Shown here: piece by piece, positions 21,781 to 32,525 of the stretch
Layout: each line of letters starts with the position of its first letter
Position numbering within the stretch: the first letter of the stretch is position 1
Origin: Heligmosomoides polygyrus polygyrus
Taxonomy: Eukaryota; Nematoda; Chromadorea; Rhabditida; Heligmosomidae
DNA: 64,000 bases
Assembly (NCBI GenBank): GCA_947396885.1
Contig: OX377202.1
Location: forward strand, 84,858,408-84,922,407
Direction of reading: 5' to 3'
The notes under the pieces: model-generated
What the model saw: only the letters and a program-made list of their open reading frames with translations
Told to the model about the DNA's origin: nothing
The model's database searches: none
Program-made: the position numbers and the translations under genes

Positions 21781-22652
21781 TTTAAGGTGGCCAGTTAAAT
21801 ACTGATTAGAGCGGTTCACGTACCGGTTGAAACCAACCGAGGAGCAGCGATACTTTCTACTGGCCTGCTGTTATTCCAACATACTTTTTGAACCAAGCAA
21901 TTTGTTCGTGTTGTTTAATGCATAAGTGAACTTTACGGTGATCACAAAGGAGTTTATTGCCAATCCAAAGAAACATTCCACGGATCGCATGACATCTATT
22001 CACTTCTGGTTGTGAAGTTGTTCCCTACCTTGGAAAATGAGTTCTGCGGGCTCCTCTTTTGTAGTGGAATTATGTAAACGTCCGCTAGGCTCAGAATGTC
22101 TAAATATGTGTCCTGCTCCATCGCTGTGCTCTAGCGCTAATAGCACTATTGACGCGCACTTTTAGTTGGGTAAATGTCGCCCCTAGTACCAAATGTTGCT
22201 CTCCATTGCATAATGAGAGACTTACTTGTGCGGAGAAGTGCTTCGAAATGGGAAACCGATAGGGTTTGTCGACATGCAATATTTCTGCGGTGTGAAGTGT
22301 CCCGACGATGCGACGTAGTCCTGCAGAGAAAAGAAACGTTTGCCATGAAGAAAAAACACTCAGGTGAGTAGTATTCTAGTTCCTCCTTTCTTAAAACGGC
22401 CATACAATACTTGACGTATTAGTTTCTAACGAACGAGGTTTTTATATTATTGGTGATTATATTAGCGGACTAACTTTCCAGCGCGATGTTTGTCTTCAAA
22501 GACCTGAAGATGATGAAAGATTTTCAAAATAAGAACTTACTAGAAGAATGAATGATACAATGGCTATGACGGCTCTAGCATACACCCTTGATGACCACGG
22601 CAGAGAGTAGTTCAAACGTTGCTCAGACTGCTATATTCAGATACGACGCTTT
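21781..22652. other. Intergenic, no gene seen
   Basis: No domain or splice-bounded exon is recognised. Opposite-strand frames at 22146-22403 and 22174-22371 overlap each other. Confidence 0.35.
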
Positions 22653-24228
22653 TCATACTGCTACTTTGTGATACATACAATACCCACCATAAGGATTGGA
22701 AAAAGGGCGCGGTAGACGCGTTTTCCGCGTTCTTTCTGTTCTCTTGCTGTAGCAATTTTGATATTCATCCTTTTTGAAAAACTCACACCTTTGGTGTCTC
22801 CTCGACGAGATCTACCCAGTGCCGCAAAAGCATTTTTCGCTACTCCATTTTTTTACCGCTATTTTTTCTAATGCGCCAGGGGATACTCATTAGCGAGCGA
22901 CGTCTCCACTATTTGCACCCAAAGGACACTTAAGCGCGCGGATCTAATGCCAGGGCGTTCGCAGTAGCTCCTACTTAGGAAAAATTCTGTAGATGGAGAA
23001 GCTTATAACACCGTAGATATATTATAATATATTCTACTCTAAATTATTTTTTATTCTTCGATTATAAGGGCTAACGAATTTTGTCTTTTGTCTACCAAGT
23101 ACTGCCGACAACTGACTTCATCTGGCCTCATCAAGGAAGAGCATGCACAACAGATGAAAATTCCTAACGGGACGCACCGTGCATATTACATCTGCGAGAT
23201 ATCGTTGAAAAAATTTGAATTTATTCTTGGTCCACACTATAAATAGCGGTTATGTATAGGACAGTGTTTTGTACTTGCTAGACAAGCCTAGGACACCGAT
23301 TATCCAATTCTTGAAGGTTGAAGGTTTGGATGGTTCGGAGGACGCCCAGTCCGAGAATTTCGAGTCTCCAGCATGCGACAGCCGGGATATCCTCCAGTTG
23401 CGCTACCACTCGCACAGGGAATAGCTAATTTTGTATTACTGAAAATCTCTTTGCAGCTATATCGACTTAGAAAAGGTATCATATCTGGATAAATGTCCAG
23501 ATTTCGCATTCCCCTACCAGTTCTCTATTGTTAACCAACAATGAACTTTTTCTGTGTCACAGGTGCTGTAACTTTGTTTAAAAGGAGGTTACAAAGTTGA
23601 AATTTGCTCTGAACTCTAAAGCACGTAGGTGAATTGCAAATGGCCTATTTTTGACATGAAAAAAAGAAAAATTTTGCTAGTCACAAATCCACTGCGTTCC
23701 ACCTTCAGCAACGTTTTTTCACAACCTTTTGCGTACTGCAACTTTCTAAGGACAGAAGAGAGTGTGCTGAAATCTTTTCTGCGCAAAATAGGTTAGCGTG
23801 GCCCTGATACGGGCAAGGTAGGAAGAGCTCACTCTAATATAATTTTTCAGGTGTCTAAACTCGAGGATAATATACAATTTCCTGATCCCATTTTGTTTTC
23901 AAAATTTAGGACTCCACGTCAGTCAGTTCCTGAAATGCTTAAGACAGCACATCTCACCATTGGAAGCGCTTCCCAACAACATAGTTTTATAAAGTTTGAA
24001 AAGATCCGACATTTTGCGCCTTTTTTGCCGAGGTCGAGTTCTGGGCAGCGTTCGACTCGACCTAGGCTCTGCGTTCTTCGCCCGCGCCTGATCGAGGCCT
24101 CATCGCACCTGGGTGCGAGGCCCAGCGGTACTATGCTAATTATAGGGGACTGCACAGTGCCGTTCGAAAAGCGTTACTATTGGTTCGCCTCCGCCTTCAC
24201 ACTCGTATATTATATGATAATTTTACTT
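22653..24228 (+). repeat. Left arm of a 12-kb inverted-repeat unit
   Basis: This segment is the reverse complement, with scattered differences, of 33443-34966. The outer edge is CATACAATACCCACC at about 22674 against its inverse near 34950, with weaker similarity a further 15-20 bp outward. The inner edge ends at ATAATTTTAC just before the LINE tail at 24229. Both arms contain the same anonymous frame (MSKLEDNIQFPDP..., 23851-24243 here). The frame shows no domain and differs between arms mainly by substitutions. This is either the terminal repeat of a large composite element or an inverted segmental duplication. Confidence 0.85.
23320..23420 (-). repeat. tRNA-like segment within the left arm
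   Basis: On the minus strand, GTGGTAGCGCAACTGGAGG resembles a tRNA D-arm/A-box and GAGACTCGAAATTC sits where a B-box would be. The cloverleaf is poor, so I read it as a tRNA pseudogene or SINE head rather than a functional tRNA. The mirrored copy is at 34255-34350. Confidence 0.35.
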
Positions 24229-24277
24229 ACTTTGATACTTTGATACATTGATGGTCATTTGTCGGCTGGAGGTCTTC

Positions 24278-25510
24278 TCAGCGGGGACCACAACTCTTCC
24301 AGACCGCTCGATCTCTGGCTGCTTGCATCCAGTGAGGCATACTCCGCTCTCTGAAAGATCTTGAGAATGAGTCTGCCCATCGCGTTGGCGGTCGTCCCAG
24401 TGGTCTCTTATGGTCTCTCGGGAGCCATTCTGTGACACGGAGACTCCATCTATCGTCCTTTCGTCGAAGCAGGTGTCCGGCCCAGCGATATTTGGACTTC
24501 TTCATGTACTGCAGTGGATCTGCTAATTGCGACATCTCCCGTAGCTCCGAGCTTCGTAGGCCTTCTTGCCGTTGCTGACGAAGGCTTGTCCTTAGAAGAC
24601 ATCTCTCCAGTGCACGATGCGTAGATTGCATCGCTCTGGCGATTGTCTTGTTGTCGGGCCAGGTTTCCGTCGCGTAACACATCGCAGGCAGTACAGAGGC
24701 GTTGAATATCGAGGCCCTGAGGCCGGGATCCTTGACCTGATCGGTGACTTCGCGAATCGAACTGAAGGCTGCCCATGCTCCGCGTCTCCTGCGGGCGATT
24801 TCAGGAGCGAGGTCGTTATCCACGTTCAGCTCTCTTCCCAGATAGACGTAGGAGTCGACCTGTTGCAGAGCGACTCCATTTAACCTTACGAGTCCCGTGT
24901 CACACCACTGGTTGACCATAAATTGTGTCTTGGACATACTCATGTCCAATCCAATCTTCATACCTGCCACATTGAGCTCGTTCAGCATTTCCTCGGCTTC
25001 TGCCGTGCTGGTAGAGATGAGAACAATATCGTCGGCGAAGCGAAGGTTGCTGATCCGTTTACCGTCGACAAGATAGCCTTTATCGTCCCAGTTCAAGCCT
25101 TTCATGGCATCCTGGAGTGCCGCTGTGAATAGCTTGGGAGAAATCGTGTCTCCCTGCCTTACTCCTTTCCCGATAGGAATTTTAAGCTTTCGATCGAACA
25201 GCTGGATGGTAGTCGATGTGTTCGAGAAGCATTCGTCGAGAAGTCGGATGTAGGGCGATGGTATACCAGCGTGCACAAGGGCCTTCAGAATGGCGCTGAT
25301 TTCCACAGAGTCGAACGCTTTCCGATAATCCACGAAGACAAGGACAAGTGGGAGGTGGTATTCGCGGCTCCTTTCGATGAGCTGTGAGACAGTCTGAATA
25401 TGGTCCATGCAGGAGAAATCCTTGCGAAACCCTGCTTGCTCCACTGGCTGATATTCATCCAAGCAACGCTCCATGCGGTTAAGCAGTATCTTGGTGAAGA
25501 TCTTGTACAC
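24278..25510 (-). pseudogene. LINE reverse transcriptase domain (410 codons open)
   Basis: A long open frame holds the reverse-transcriptase hallmarks in order: LVFVDYRKAFDSV (block A with catalytic Asp), GVRQGDTISPKLF (block B), LRFADDIVLIS (block C with the FADD catalytic pair), and then YLGRELNVD. The C-terminal part has RWAGHLLRRKDDRW and GRPPTRWADSF, common at the end of RTE-like polyproteins in invertebrates. In an intact element it would copy the RNA at a nicked target. The upstream fingers region continues in another frame across 25520-25750, so the product is not complete. Confidence 0.85.
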
Positions 25511-25572
25511 AACCGAGAGAAGACTGATGGGTCGATAGTTGTTGATATCCTCCTGCTGACCTTTTTTGAAGA

Positions 25573-26445
25573 TTAAAACTGTTTTCGTCTCCTTCCATGA
25601 GTCCGGAATCCTACCAAGTCGAAGGTAGTGGTTGCAGTGCTTGGCAAGAAGTGAGCAGAGGGCACTGCCACCCGCACGAAAGAGATCAGCCGTCCGGTCC
25701 GGGAGCAGTGCCTTTCTTCATCCTTCTGATGACATGAGCAACCTCCGATTCCAGAATGTAGCGGTACTTCCTCAGCTGGTGTCATCAAGCATTTCGGGAC
25801 AGTGATGGAAGAACGGAACAGATCTGTGTAGAATTCCTGAACGATGGCCTCCATCGCTCTTCGAGACGTTTGCGTTGTTCCATCCTTATCCACAAGGGCT
25901 GACATTATTGCCTTCTGATCGCAGAGATCTCGTTTGCAGCGCTTTATGCTTGAACCTTTCCCAGCCGCTTCTAACAGCTTCAATCTTCTGTAGGCTTGAA
26001 TGGACTCCTTCACTGCAATTCGACAGGCCTTCGAGATGGTGACTTTTTCAATCGCATGTGCGTTGAGTCTTGAAGCGGAAGGCGATGTGGCTTCGCAAGA
26101 GCTGCTAGCACATTTCAACAGTCTTTTGGAGAGAAGGTCGTAGTCTTCCGATGGATCTTCAAGAAGATTCCAATCATACGACTTTATCGCATATTCCAAC
26201 TCCTCAAACCAGAATGTGGGGATCCTCACCGGTGCCGGTTTATGGGTGTCACGCTTAAACATCCTCTTTTTGAGAGTCAGCTTCGCACGGACAAGACGGT
26301 GATCCGAGCCGGTGTCAAATGAAGGCAGCACGGAGACGTCGAACAGACTCCAGCGTCTGTTCGTAAGAACATGGTCGATCTCCGAACGTGTTTCTCCATT
26401 TTGGCTTTCCCAGATCCATCGTCCGTTTGGAGGCTTCTTAAACAT
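25573..26445 (-). pseudogene. LINE endonuclease end and linker
   Basis: The frame begins with WIWESQNGETRSEIDHVLTN and continues to FDTGSDHRLVRAKL, the last conserved blocks of an apurinic-type endonuclease (S-D-H-R motif). A linker leads to the reverse transcriptase. After about 25750 the frame slips: KGTAPGPDG, normally at the start of the reverse transcriptase, is in a different frame and is followed by a TGA. This is part of one broken LINE ORF. Confidence 0.75.
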
Positions 26446-26538
26446 AGAATTTCCATGGTAGAGACGGCACGCGGATAGGAAGTCTATCAGGCGCTCTCCG
26501 TTTTCGTTCCTTGAGGAAGTTCCATGTGGTACTAGCCT

Positions 26539-27239
26539 TCATTCGTCGTGATCATTCGTACCGACGATAGCGTTAAAGTCACCAACGACAACTTTGTAGT
26601 AGCTCTTCTCGTCGTTGACAGTCCTTTCAAACAGGTTGTAGAATTCCTCCTTTTCTTCATCTGTGGCCGCAGATGTTGGAGCATATCCATTTATGATGGA
26701 GATGGTTCCTTGATCTTTGGTTTCCAGACGAAGAACAGCTACTCGCGGACAGATGATCTTGTAGGAGTCTACTAGGTGATGCACTGTCGAATTGACGAGA
26801 AATCCAACTCCGCCAATATTCTTTCTGTCCACCTTTGTCCCGATAATGAGAAGCTCTTGTGGTCGGTCCTTCTTATGGTTTCCGTTCTGCGTTTCGTTTC
26901 CTGCAGGGCGATAGCGTCGTATTTGATGTTTCGGCCTCTATAAAGCAGTCTCCGAAGATCCTGCTCAGATGCGATCGAACGACAGTTATAAATGCAGACG
27001 AGTAGGCAGTTTCCGTGCCGTGGTGGGAGGGAGTTTCCGGTAGTCCGATTCCAATGACGTCCTGATAGTTTAACTCCGAGATTAGATGGCCCCTCGCCAG
27101 AGGTGGATGCAACCGACGTCGTAGAAGTCCACCTCCGGCGCGCGGAGGACTGGAGCGCGGGTTTAGTTGTTTGAGCCGTAGCGGTGGTCTGGTTACTCAC
27201 ATGTTCCTGGCCAGGGATACAGGAGAGCCGCCCATACAC
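26539..27239 (-). pseudogene. LINE endonuclease N-terminal half, frameshifted
   Basis: Two overlapping minus-strand frames (26772-27239 and 26539-26832) together hold the endonuclease blocks IYNCRSIASEQDL, YDAIALQETK, GGVGFLVN, INGYAPTS and VVVGDFNA. Each is a recognisable strand of the exonuclease-endonuclease-phosphatase fold, including the catalytic Glu of QET and the G-D-F-N block. A frameshift near 26800-26830 separates them. The region upstream of 27100 (Ser/Thr/Arg-rich) may be the N-terminal extension. Confidence 0.75.
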
Positions 27240-27361
27240 GACAAAGCATCGCGTACTGCGTGACCGTTTGTGCCGTTAGCCATCACAATGTGATGTTCAT
27301 AATTTTACTACAATTTGAATATTTTTCTTGAGACAAGAATGTTGCGTAATCGATTGCACTA

Positions 27362-27655
27362 ACAAGTCTCCAGGTTCGGATTTCCTGCTCAGGCTAACCA
27401 AACTTTCCATCCCTCCGGGTAGGTGATATTGGTACCAGACTTATCTGAGAAGGATAAAACGCTAATTTGTTCATCGGCTGGCCACCGTAAGCTTATCTTT
27501 TTTCATCGACTGGTTGCCGCTTGTTCATCGGCTAGCCGTCGCATTGTATGACCAAATACGAATTCAAATCACATCCATGACATCCTGAAGAAGTACAATG
27601 CACGGCGCATCCCAGAAAGAATTAAGTAAAGCTGTTATTCATCCCTTATCTTTTA
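27362..27655 (+). mobile_element. tRNA-derived SINE, head truncated
   Basis: It retains the B-box-like AGGTTCGGATTTCC (27371-27384) and the body, but the A-box is missing. An internal duplication of the TTGTTCATCGGCTGGCC segment is visible at 27470-27540. Confidence 0.7.
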
Positions 27656-27959
27656 TATGTATCACTCAAACGAATAGGGTTTCTGTACTACTATGCCCCT
27701 TTGGTACAGGAGAGAGGTGTACAAATTAGATGCTTGTGACGTTTATTAACATTGGTATTTTCAGTTCTTGAGTACGAATTCCGGTCCCTTTGAAGCACAT
27801 GTATAACATATCCTAGAGCTGCCTGACAAGCGCAGAAGTAATGATAAAAGGTAAAAAACGGTGCTAGTCAAATCGTTAAGGGGTGCGCCAAGCAATATAA
27901 TTCTACTGATGTTCGAATTTGATTCGAATTTTTCGAATTTCGAAAGTGGATTCGATTAA

Positions 27960-28127
27960 GTTCGAATCCACATTTGGCCTAAACAATGACTTGCTTAGCC
28001 AGCCGATGGAGTAATCAATGTTATCCCTTTCCAGAAAAGTTTGGTCCCCATCCATCGACCCCGAAGGGATGGAAGTCTTAGTTAGGTGGGCGGGAAATGC
28101 CAACCTGGAACTATCCGTATGTCTGAT
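27960..28127 (-). mobile_element. SINE fragment, first of a tandem pair
   Basis: A body fragment (TTTGGCCTAAACAATGACTT ... GGGCGGGAAATGCCAACC). It is about 95% identical by eye to 28140-28306 and lies 180 bp from it in the same orientation, so the pair arose by local duplication rather than two insertions. Confidence 0.75.
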
Positions 28128-28139
28128 ATTTAGATGAAA

Positions 28140-28306
28140 TTTGAATACACATTTGGCCTATACAATGACTTGCTTAGCCAGCCGATGGAGTAATCAATGT
28201 TATCCCTTTCCAGAAAAGTTTGGTCCCCATCCATCGACCCCGAAGGGATGGAAGTCTTAGTTAGCTGGGCGGGAAATCCCAACCTGTAATTGTCCCTATG
28301 TCTGAT
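28140..28306 (-). mobile_element. SINE fragment, second of a tandem pair
   Basis: The duplicate of the preceding fragment, with the same truncated ends. It keeps GGGCGGGAAATCCCAACCTG, the inverse of the B-box region, but lacks the A-box. Confidence 0.75.
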
Positions 28307-28533
28307 GATATCTATTTGCTATTTGCCCACCTATCATATTTGCTTTCACAGAGCTGATGTAGTTTAAGAATCTCCATGAGAACAGAGTCGATACTGTCGA
28401 TTACTTCGCATCTTCAGGATGACTATTGAAGCAGGGAATAGTGCGAATATGTTAGACGATAGATAGACTTTATAACAAGTAGGTAACATCCATCCACCAG
28501 CTAAAAAAATAAAGGGTAGAGAAGAATCTCCTT

Positions 28534-28788
28534 TTACCCAATCCTTTGGATGCGCCACACATTCTATTCTAGGGAATGCTGTGTAGGCGATTTGAATACG
28601 CACTTGGCCTTTACAATGACTTTCTTAGCCGAGAGTTGGACTAGTGTCTTTCCTTTCCAGAAAAATTTTACGCTGACCCACTGAGCTCAAAGGGAAGGAA
28701 GACTTAGCTGGCTTGGCCTGAAATCCCCACCTGGAATTGGGCGCATGAGACAGCAAACACCTCCTCATACTGCGCTACCACGCGCCAG
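28534..28788 (-). mobile_element. tRNA-derived SINE
   Basis: A near complete but diverged copy. The inverse A-box region CATACTGCGCTACC lies at 28766-28779 and the 3' body (GATGCGCCACACATTCTA) near 28550. The tail side has AAATAAAGGGTAGAG. Confidence 0.7.
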
Positions 28789-28927
28789 CATAGGAGTATT
28801 CACCACTGATTCATTAAGGCATTGCTGTCAGTTCTTTTTCCAGTTTTAAAATCAATGACATCATTTCTAATAGAAGACAGAGGTAGAAGGTAGCTGCACC
28901 TCGCATTCTACTTCTATTGCACCTCTT

Positions 28928-28929
<2 letters not shown>

Positions 28930-28963
<34 letters not shown>
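28930..28963. repeat. (TA)n microsatellite
   Basis: A TA run of about 33 bp directly beside the AATAAAGGATAAAGG tail of the adjacent SINE. It may have grown from the SINE tail. Confidence 0.9.
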
Positions 28964-28965
<2 letters not shown>

Positions 28966-29136
28966 AAGGATAAAGGACAGTGTTATCCAATCTTTTGGGG
29001 TGCGCTAAGCATTCTACTTCTACGTGATGCCGTGGATTCAAATCTAATTCCTGTCTGGCCTATTCAATTACTTGCGGTGGTTAACAGAAGAAAAAATTGG
29101 CGCTTTATCCCTCCAAGGCAAGTGTGGTACCATACT
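28964..29136 (-). mobile_element. SINE, 3' half
   Basis: The tail AATAAAGGATAAAGGACAG and the body up to AAGTGTGGTACCA are present; the tRNA-like head is missing. It ends at the right-hand copy of the inverted repeat that bounds the cluster. Confidence 0.7.
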
Positions 29137-29287
29137 CGATTACGCAACATTCTTGTCTCAACATGTAGAGCGTGAAAATTAGTTCAGATTAAGAAAACGA
29201 TTAATAGGTTGTAACGAAATAAATGGCACTGAAGCACTGTAAATTTAAACAGTTAATATCTCGGCTTGTAGGCAAGTTTATTAATCG

Positions 29288-29425
29288 AAATAAAAACCTT
29301 CTGATTCTACACATCTTTGCCAACGTGACACATGCCTTTTTATCCCAGTAGCAAAAAATCAGAAGTTCTGGAATTGACGAAATCTTCGAAGGCACTTTCG
29401 GCATCCTGTTGTATTTGAATATTTT
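29288..29425 (-). pseudogene. Mariner transposase C-terminal end
   Basis: Minus-strand frames give AESAFEDFVNSRTSDF. After a one-base slip in a run of six T they give the usual final mariner helix (W-Q-R-C-V-E-x-E-G-x-Y-F-D) and a TAA. It belongs to the same copy as the transposase start at 33249. Its upstream side runs into the N gap. Confidence 0.7.
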
Positions 29426-29625
29426 NNNNNNNNNNNNNNNNNNNNNNNNNNNNNNNNNNNNNNNNNNNNNNNNNNNNNNNNNNNNNNNNNNNNNNNNNNN
29501 NNNNNNNNNNNNNNNNNNNNNNNNNNNNNNNNNNNNNNNNNNNNNNNNNNNNNNNNNNNNNNNNNNNNNNNNNNNNNNNNNNNNNNNNNNNNNNNNNNNN
29601 NNNNNNNNNNNNNNNNNNNNNNNNN
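29426..29625. other. Scaffold gap, 200 N
   Basis: Exactly 200 N, a placeholder of unknown true length. It hides one junction of the element inserted into the mariner. Any frame across it is meaningless. Confidence 1.
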
Positions 29626-29626
29626 C

Positions 29627-30183
29627 ATCGAGGACGTGGGCGCGCTTGGCCGAGCTGCGCGGGTGATGACGTCATCGAAAACCGATATTTTCGAAATTGG
29701 CCAAATTTCCTCGTGCAAACGTCTGAAATCGTCTAGGGGTTATTTGGGGCGCTGATTACGAATCCGACGTTCGTTTTTCAAAATTCCGTCGACTTCGGTA
29801 GGTTTTGGATTTTTTCCGGATAACTGATGGTGGTCAGGTCAGGGTCATCGATTTTGCTCGAAATTCGTACAGGGTCGGGGACTTATTCAGGGTGCCAAAC
29901 ACGATGCCGAAGTACATTTGGACGGTTACGGAAGGGGACCGCTCATACCGATAACTGAGGGTGATCGGTGATCCTGATCCGACCACTCTCAAACGGGAAG
30001 TAGCCTGCTCAAGTCCGCGGAATTTTCAAAAACGGACGTCGGATTCGTAATCAGCGCCCGAAATAACCCCTAGATAATTTTGGACGAAGTTTGCACGAGG
30101 AAATTTGGCCAATTTCGAAAATACCGGTTCTCGATTACGTCATCGTCGGCGCTGGTCGGCCTCAAGCACCCACGTCCTCGATA
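29627..30183. mobile_element. 557-bp inverted-repeat element
   Basis: ATCGAGGACGTGGG at 29627 pairs with CCCACGTCCTCGAT at 30170-30183. A second long pair is ATTTTCGAAATTGGCCAAAT (about 29684) with its inverse near 30105. Inside are GATTACGAATCCGAC and GTCGGATTCGTAATC, diverged forms of the repeats at 3.6-5.1 kb. It is a non-coding hairpin element. Confidence 0.75.
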
Positions 30184-30186
30184 TTG

Positions 30187-31360
30187 TCGAAAAATGGATT
30201 TTTTGAAATTGGTCGAGAGTGACACCATTCGATAGAGCTTTTCGTTATGAATAAAACGGTGTTACCGGGAGTGTCGGAAACCCAAATATGGGCGAGTAAG
30301 AGGGCAGGAAACTGCAACCGCTAGGTTTCGCCGCTCTAAAACGGCAGCTGAGGCTACGCAGTTTGGGCAGCTGAGGAGCTATGAGCATGTCGTCGTAAAG
30401 TACCTTAAGCGCTCTGTTCAAATACGGATTCTGATGCCGTTAGCTCGCCCCGTCTTCTCGCAGTGTTCCACCGAATTCGGAAAAAAAAATGCTTCACATA
30501 AGCCTCACCTGCATTTTCGCACCGCTCTAACATTGCGTCCTCCTAAGCTAAGCCATTCTGCTTCGGCGTGCTAGCAGACCGTTCTGCTGCCTACAAGACC
30601 CACAAGTTGCAGCCGAAACGATTCAAAATTGACAGAGTTATGGTGCTCCGAACACGTCCGCGCGTGCAATTTAGCACAACAACGGCTGACGCTCTCCGCG
30701 CTATTACTCGCCCAGATTACCGTTTTTCCCACACCAAATGAAACCATTCAATTCAGCATGGAAAGCTCTATCGAACGGTATCAAGCGAGGCCCAACTCGA
30801 AGAAATCGATTTTTCGATGACGTCATCGTCCTTCCGCCGCGGCCTCGTCCTCGATGCGAAACAGTCAAAAATTGATGTTTCCAAAATCGATCGGAATTGA
30901 TACCGTTCGATAGCGCTTTTCATGCTGAACTGAACGGTGCCATTGCGAGTTTCGAAGACTCAAGCCTGAGCGAGTAGGAGCGCAAGAAACTCTAATCGCT
31001 AGCTTTCGCCGCTTGAAAACGGCAGCTGAGGCTAGGCATTTTGGGCAGCTGAGGAGCTATGAGCACGTCGTCGTAAAGTACCTTAAGCGCTCTGTTCGCG
31101 TACGCATTTTAAGGCCTTTATCTTGTGGCGTCTTCTCGCAGTGGTCCACGGAGATCGGAAAAAATGCGTCACGCAAGCCTCACCTGCATTTTCGCACCCC
31201 TATAACATTGCCCGCTCCTAAGCTAAACCATTCTGCTTTGGCGTGCTAGCAGATCGTTCCACTCCCTACAAGACCTACAAGCTGCAACCTAAAAGGTTCC
31301 AACTTGACAGAGCTATTGTGCTCCGAAGACGCCCGCGCGTGCAATTTGCGAGCGGTTGCC
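30187..31360 (+). repeat. Direct duplication, period about 678 bp
   Basis: Two tandem copies, roughly 30187-30860 and 30861-31360, share many blocks: GGCAGCTGAGGCTA, GAGGAGCTATGAGCA, GTAAAGTACCTTAAGCGC (30398 and 31076) and GCCTCACCTGCATTTTCGCA. The first copy ends with short inverted CTATCGAACGGTATCA / TGATACCGTTCGATAG pieces (30765 and 30898). No protein domain is seen in either copy. Confidence 0.75.
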
Positions 31361-32020
31361 CCCCCCCCTCGATTGAAAGGTCCCATTCTGTATGCATTGT
31401 TCATGGCGCACTCCAAAGGCTCGCTGGACAGCCTTGGAGCAATTCCTGAGTAGGGCAGCAAGAAATTTCTGTTAAAAGTGCCCAAACGCTCAATCTACAA
31501 GCTGTCCCCCCCCCCTCGATTGAAAGGTTCGATTCTGTATGCATTGTTCATGGCGCACTCCAAAGGCTCGCTGGACAGCCTTGGAGCAATTCCTGAGTAG
31601 GGCAGCAAGAAATTTCTGTTAAAAGTGCCCAAACGCTCAGTCTACGAGCTGTCCCCCCCTCGATTGAAAGGTTCGATTCTGTATGCATTGTTCATGGCGC
31701 ACTCCAAAGGCTTGCTGAACAGCCTTGGAGCAATTCCTGAGTAGGGCGGCAAGAAATTTCTGATAAAGCTCCCCAAACGCTCAGTCTACAAGCTGTCCCC
31801 CCCCCCCTCGATTGAAAGGTTCGATTCTGTATGCATTGTTCATGGCGCACTCCAAAGGCTCGCTGGACAGCCTTGGAGCAATTCCTGAGTAGGGCAGCAA
31901 GAAATTTCTGTTAAAAGTGCCCAAACGCTCAGTCTACGAGCTGTCCCCCCCTCGATTGAAAGGTTCGATTCTGTATGCATTGTTCACGGCGCACACCAAA
32001 GTTTCGCTGGGACAGATTGG
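31361..32020 (+). repeat. Tandem array, about 146-bp unit, five copies
   Basis: The marker GATTGAAAGG occurs at 31371, 31518, 31662, 31810 and 31954 (spacings 147, 144, 148 and 144). Each unit begins with a poly-C run of variable length and contains CTGTATGCATTGTTCA and GCCTTGGAGCAATTCCTGAG. The first four units are nearly identical and the fifth is diverged. Length changes come from the C run. Confidence 0.9.
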
Positions 32021-32525
32021 AGCTAATCCTGAGTGGGGTGGCGGGGAATTTCTGATAACATTCTCCAAACGGCTCGAAATAGTCTTGAAAACGTCGCAGT
32101 TCCCAGTGAGAGGAGATAGAAGCGCAGGGGACATGCGCTTGCCCACTCGATTGATAGGTTAGGTTCTATTGAAAGGTTAGGTTCTATTGAAATGTGCATT
32201 GTTCACCGCGCACTCTCTGCGCATTCCTGGCATGAAAGAGCACTGGCGACGTACGCCATCTTTGAGATACTCCGAAAGCACGCATATTCTGGGAAATAAG
32301 CTGCTCTAATCGCCCGTCCAGCCAATTTCGGACCACCCACGGCGAAAATACGGGTGTTCCGGTAAAGTTTTACATATGTTTGCGTAGATCTCGATGAAGC
32401 GAATCGAATGGTACCAACCTTTTTTCAAAAAACCTAAAACTGAAGGAGTTATGGGCGTGCGACGCTTTGCGACGCTATGTTGGCGTTTTTTCGCCCACTT
32501 TTGACCGTGCGGCGCGAGCGGTATT
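32021..32525. other. Right end of the insertion in the mariner
   Basis: No gene. A short duplication AGGTTAGGTTCTATTGAAA occurs at 32157-32195. The boundary with mariner coding sequence is near 32525-32530, where the transposase frame leaves the family consensus. Confidence 0.45.

Larger units (their letters stand above)
24229..27290 (-). mobile_element. RTE-type non-LTR retrotransposon (LINE), degenerate
   Basis: The minus-strand order is an endonuclease-like region (27239 to about 26250), a linker, a reverse transcriptase (25510-24278), and a 3' tail of TATCAAAG-like repeats at 24229-24260. Short repeat tails in place of poly(A) are usual for RTE elements. The reading frame is broken at several points (near 26830, 26500, 25730 and 25520), so it is inactive. 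The 3' tail lies directly on the inner end of the left inverted arm. Confidence 0.9.
27329..29161. repeat. SINE cluster bounded by a 25-bp inverted repeat
   Basis: TGAGACAAGAATGTTGCGTA at 27329 is present in inverted form at 29142-29161. The first SINE after the left copy is in plus orientation and the last SINE before the right copy is in minus orientation. The boundary repeats therefore may come from one SINE insertion site duplicated in inverted orientation. No host gene lies between them. Confidence 0.6.

Noticed and set aside
23851..24243. 130-codon frame MSKLEDNIQFPDP... as a host gene
   Set aside because: It occurs in both inverted arms, has no domain or splice context, and sits wholly in repeat DNA.
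29340..29718. ORFs running through the N gap
   Set aside because: They exist only because N is translated as X. The same holds for 49911-50361.
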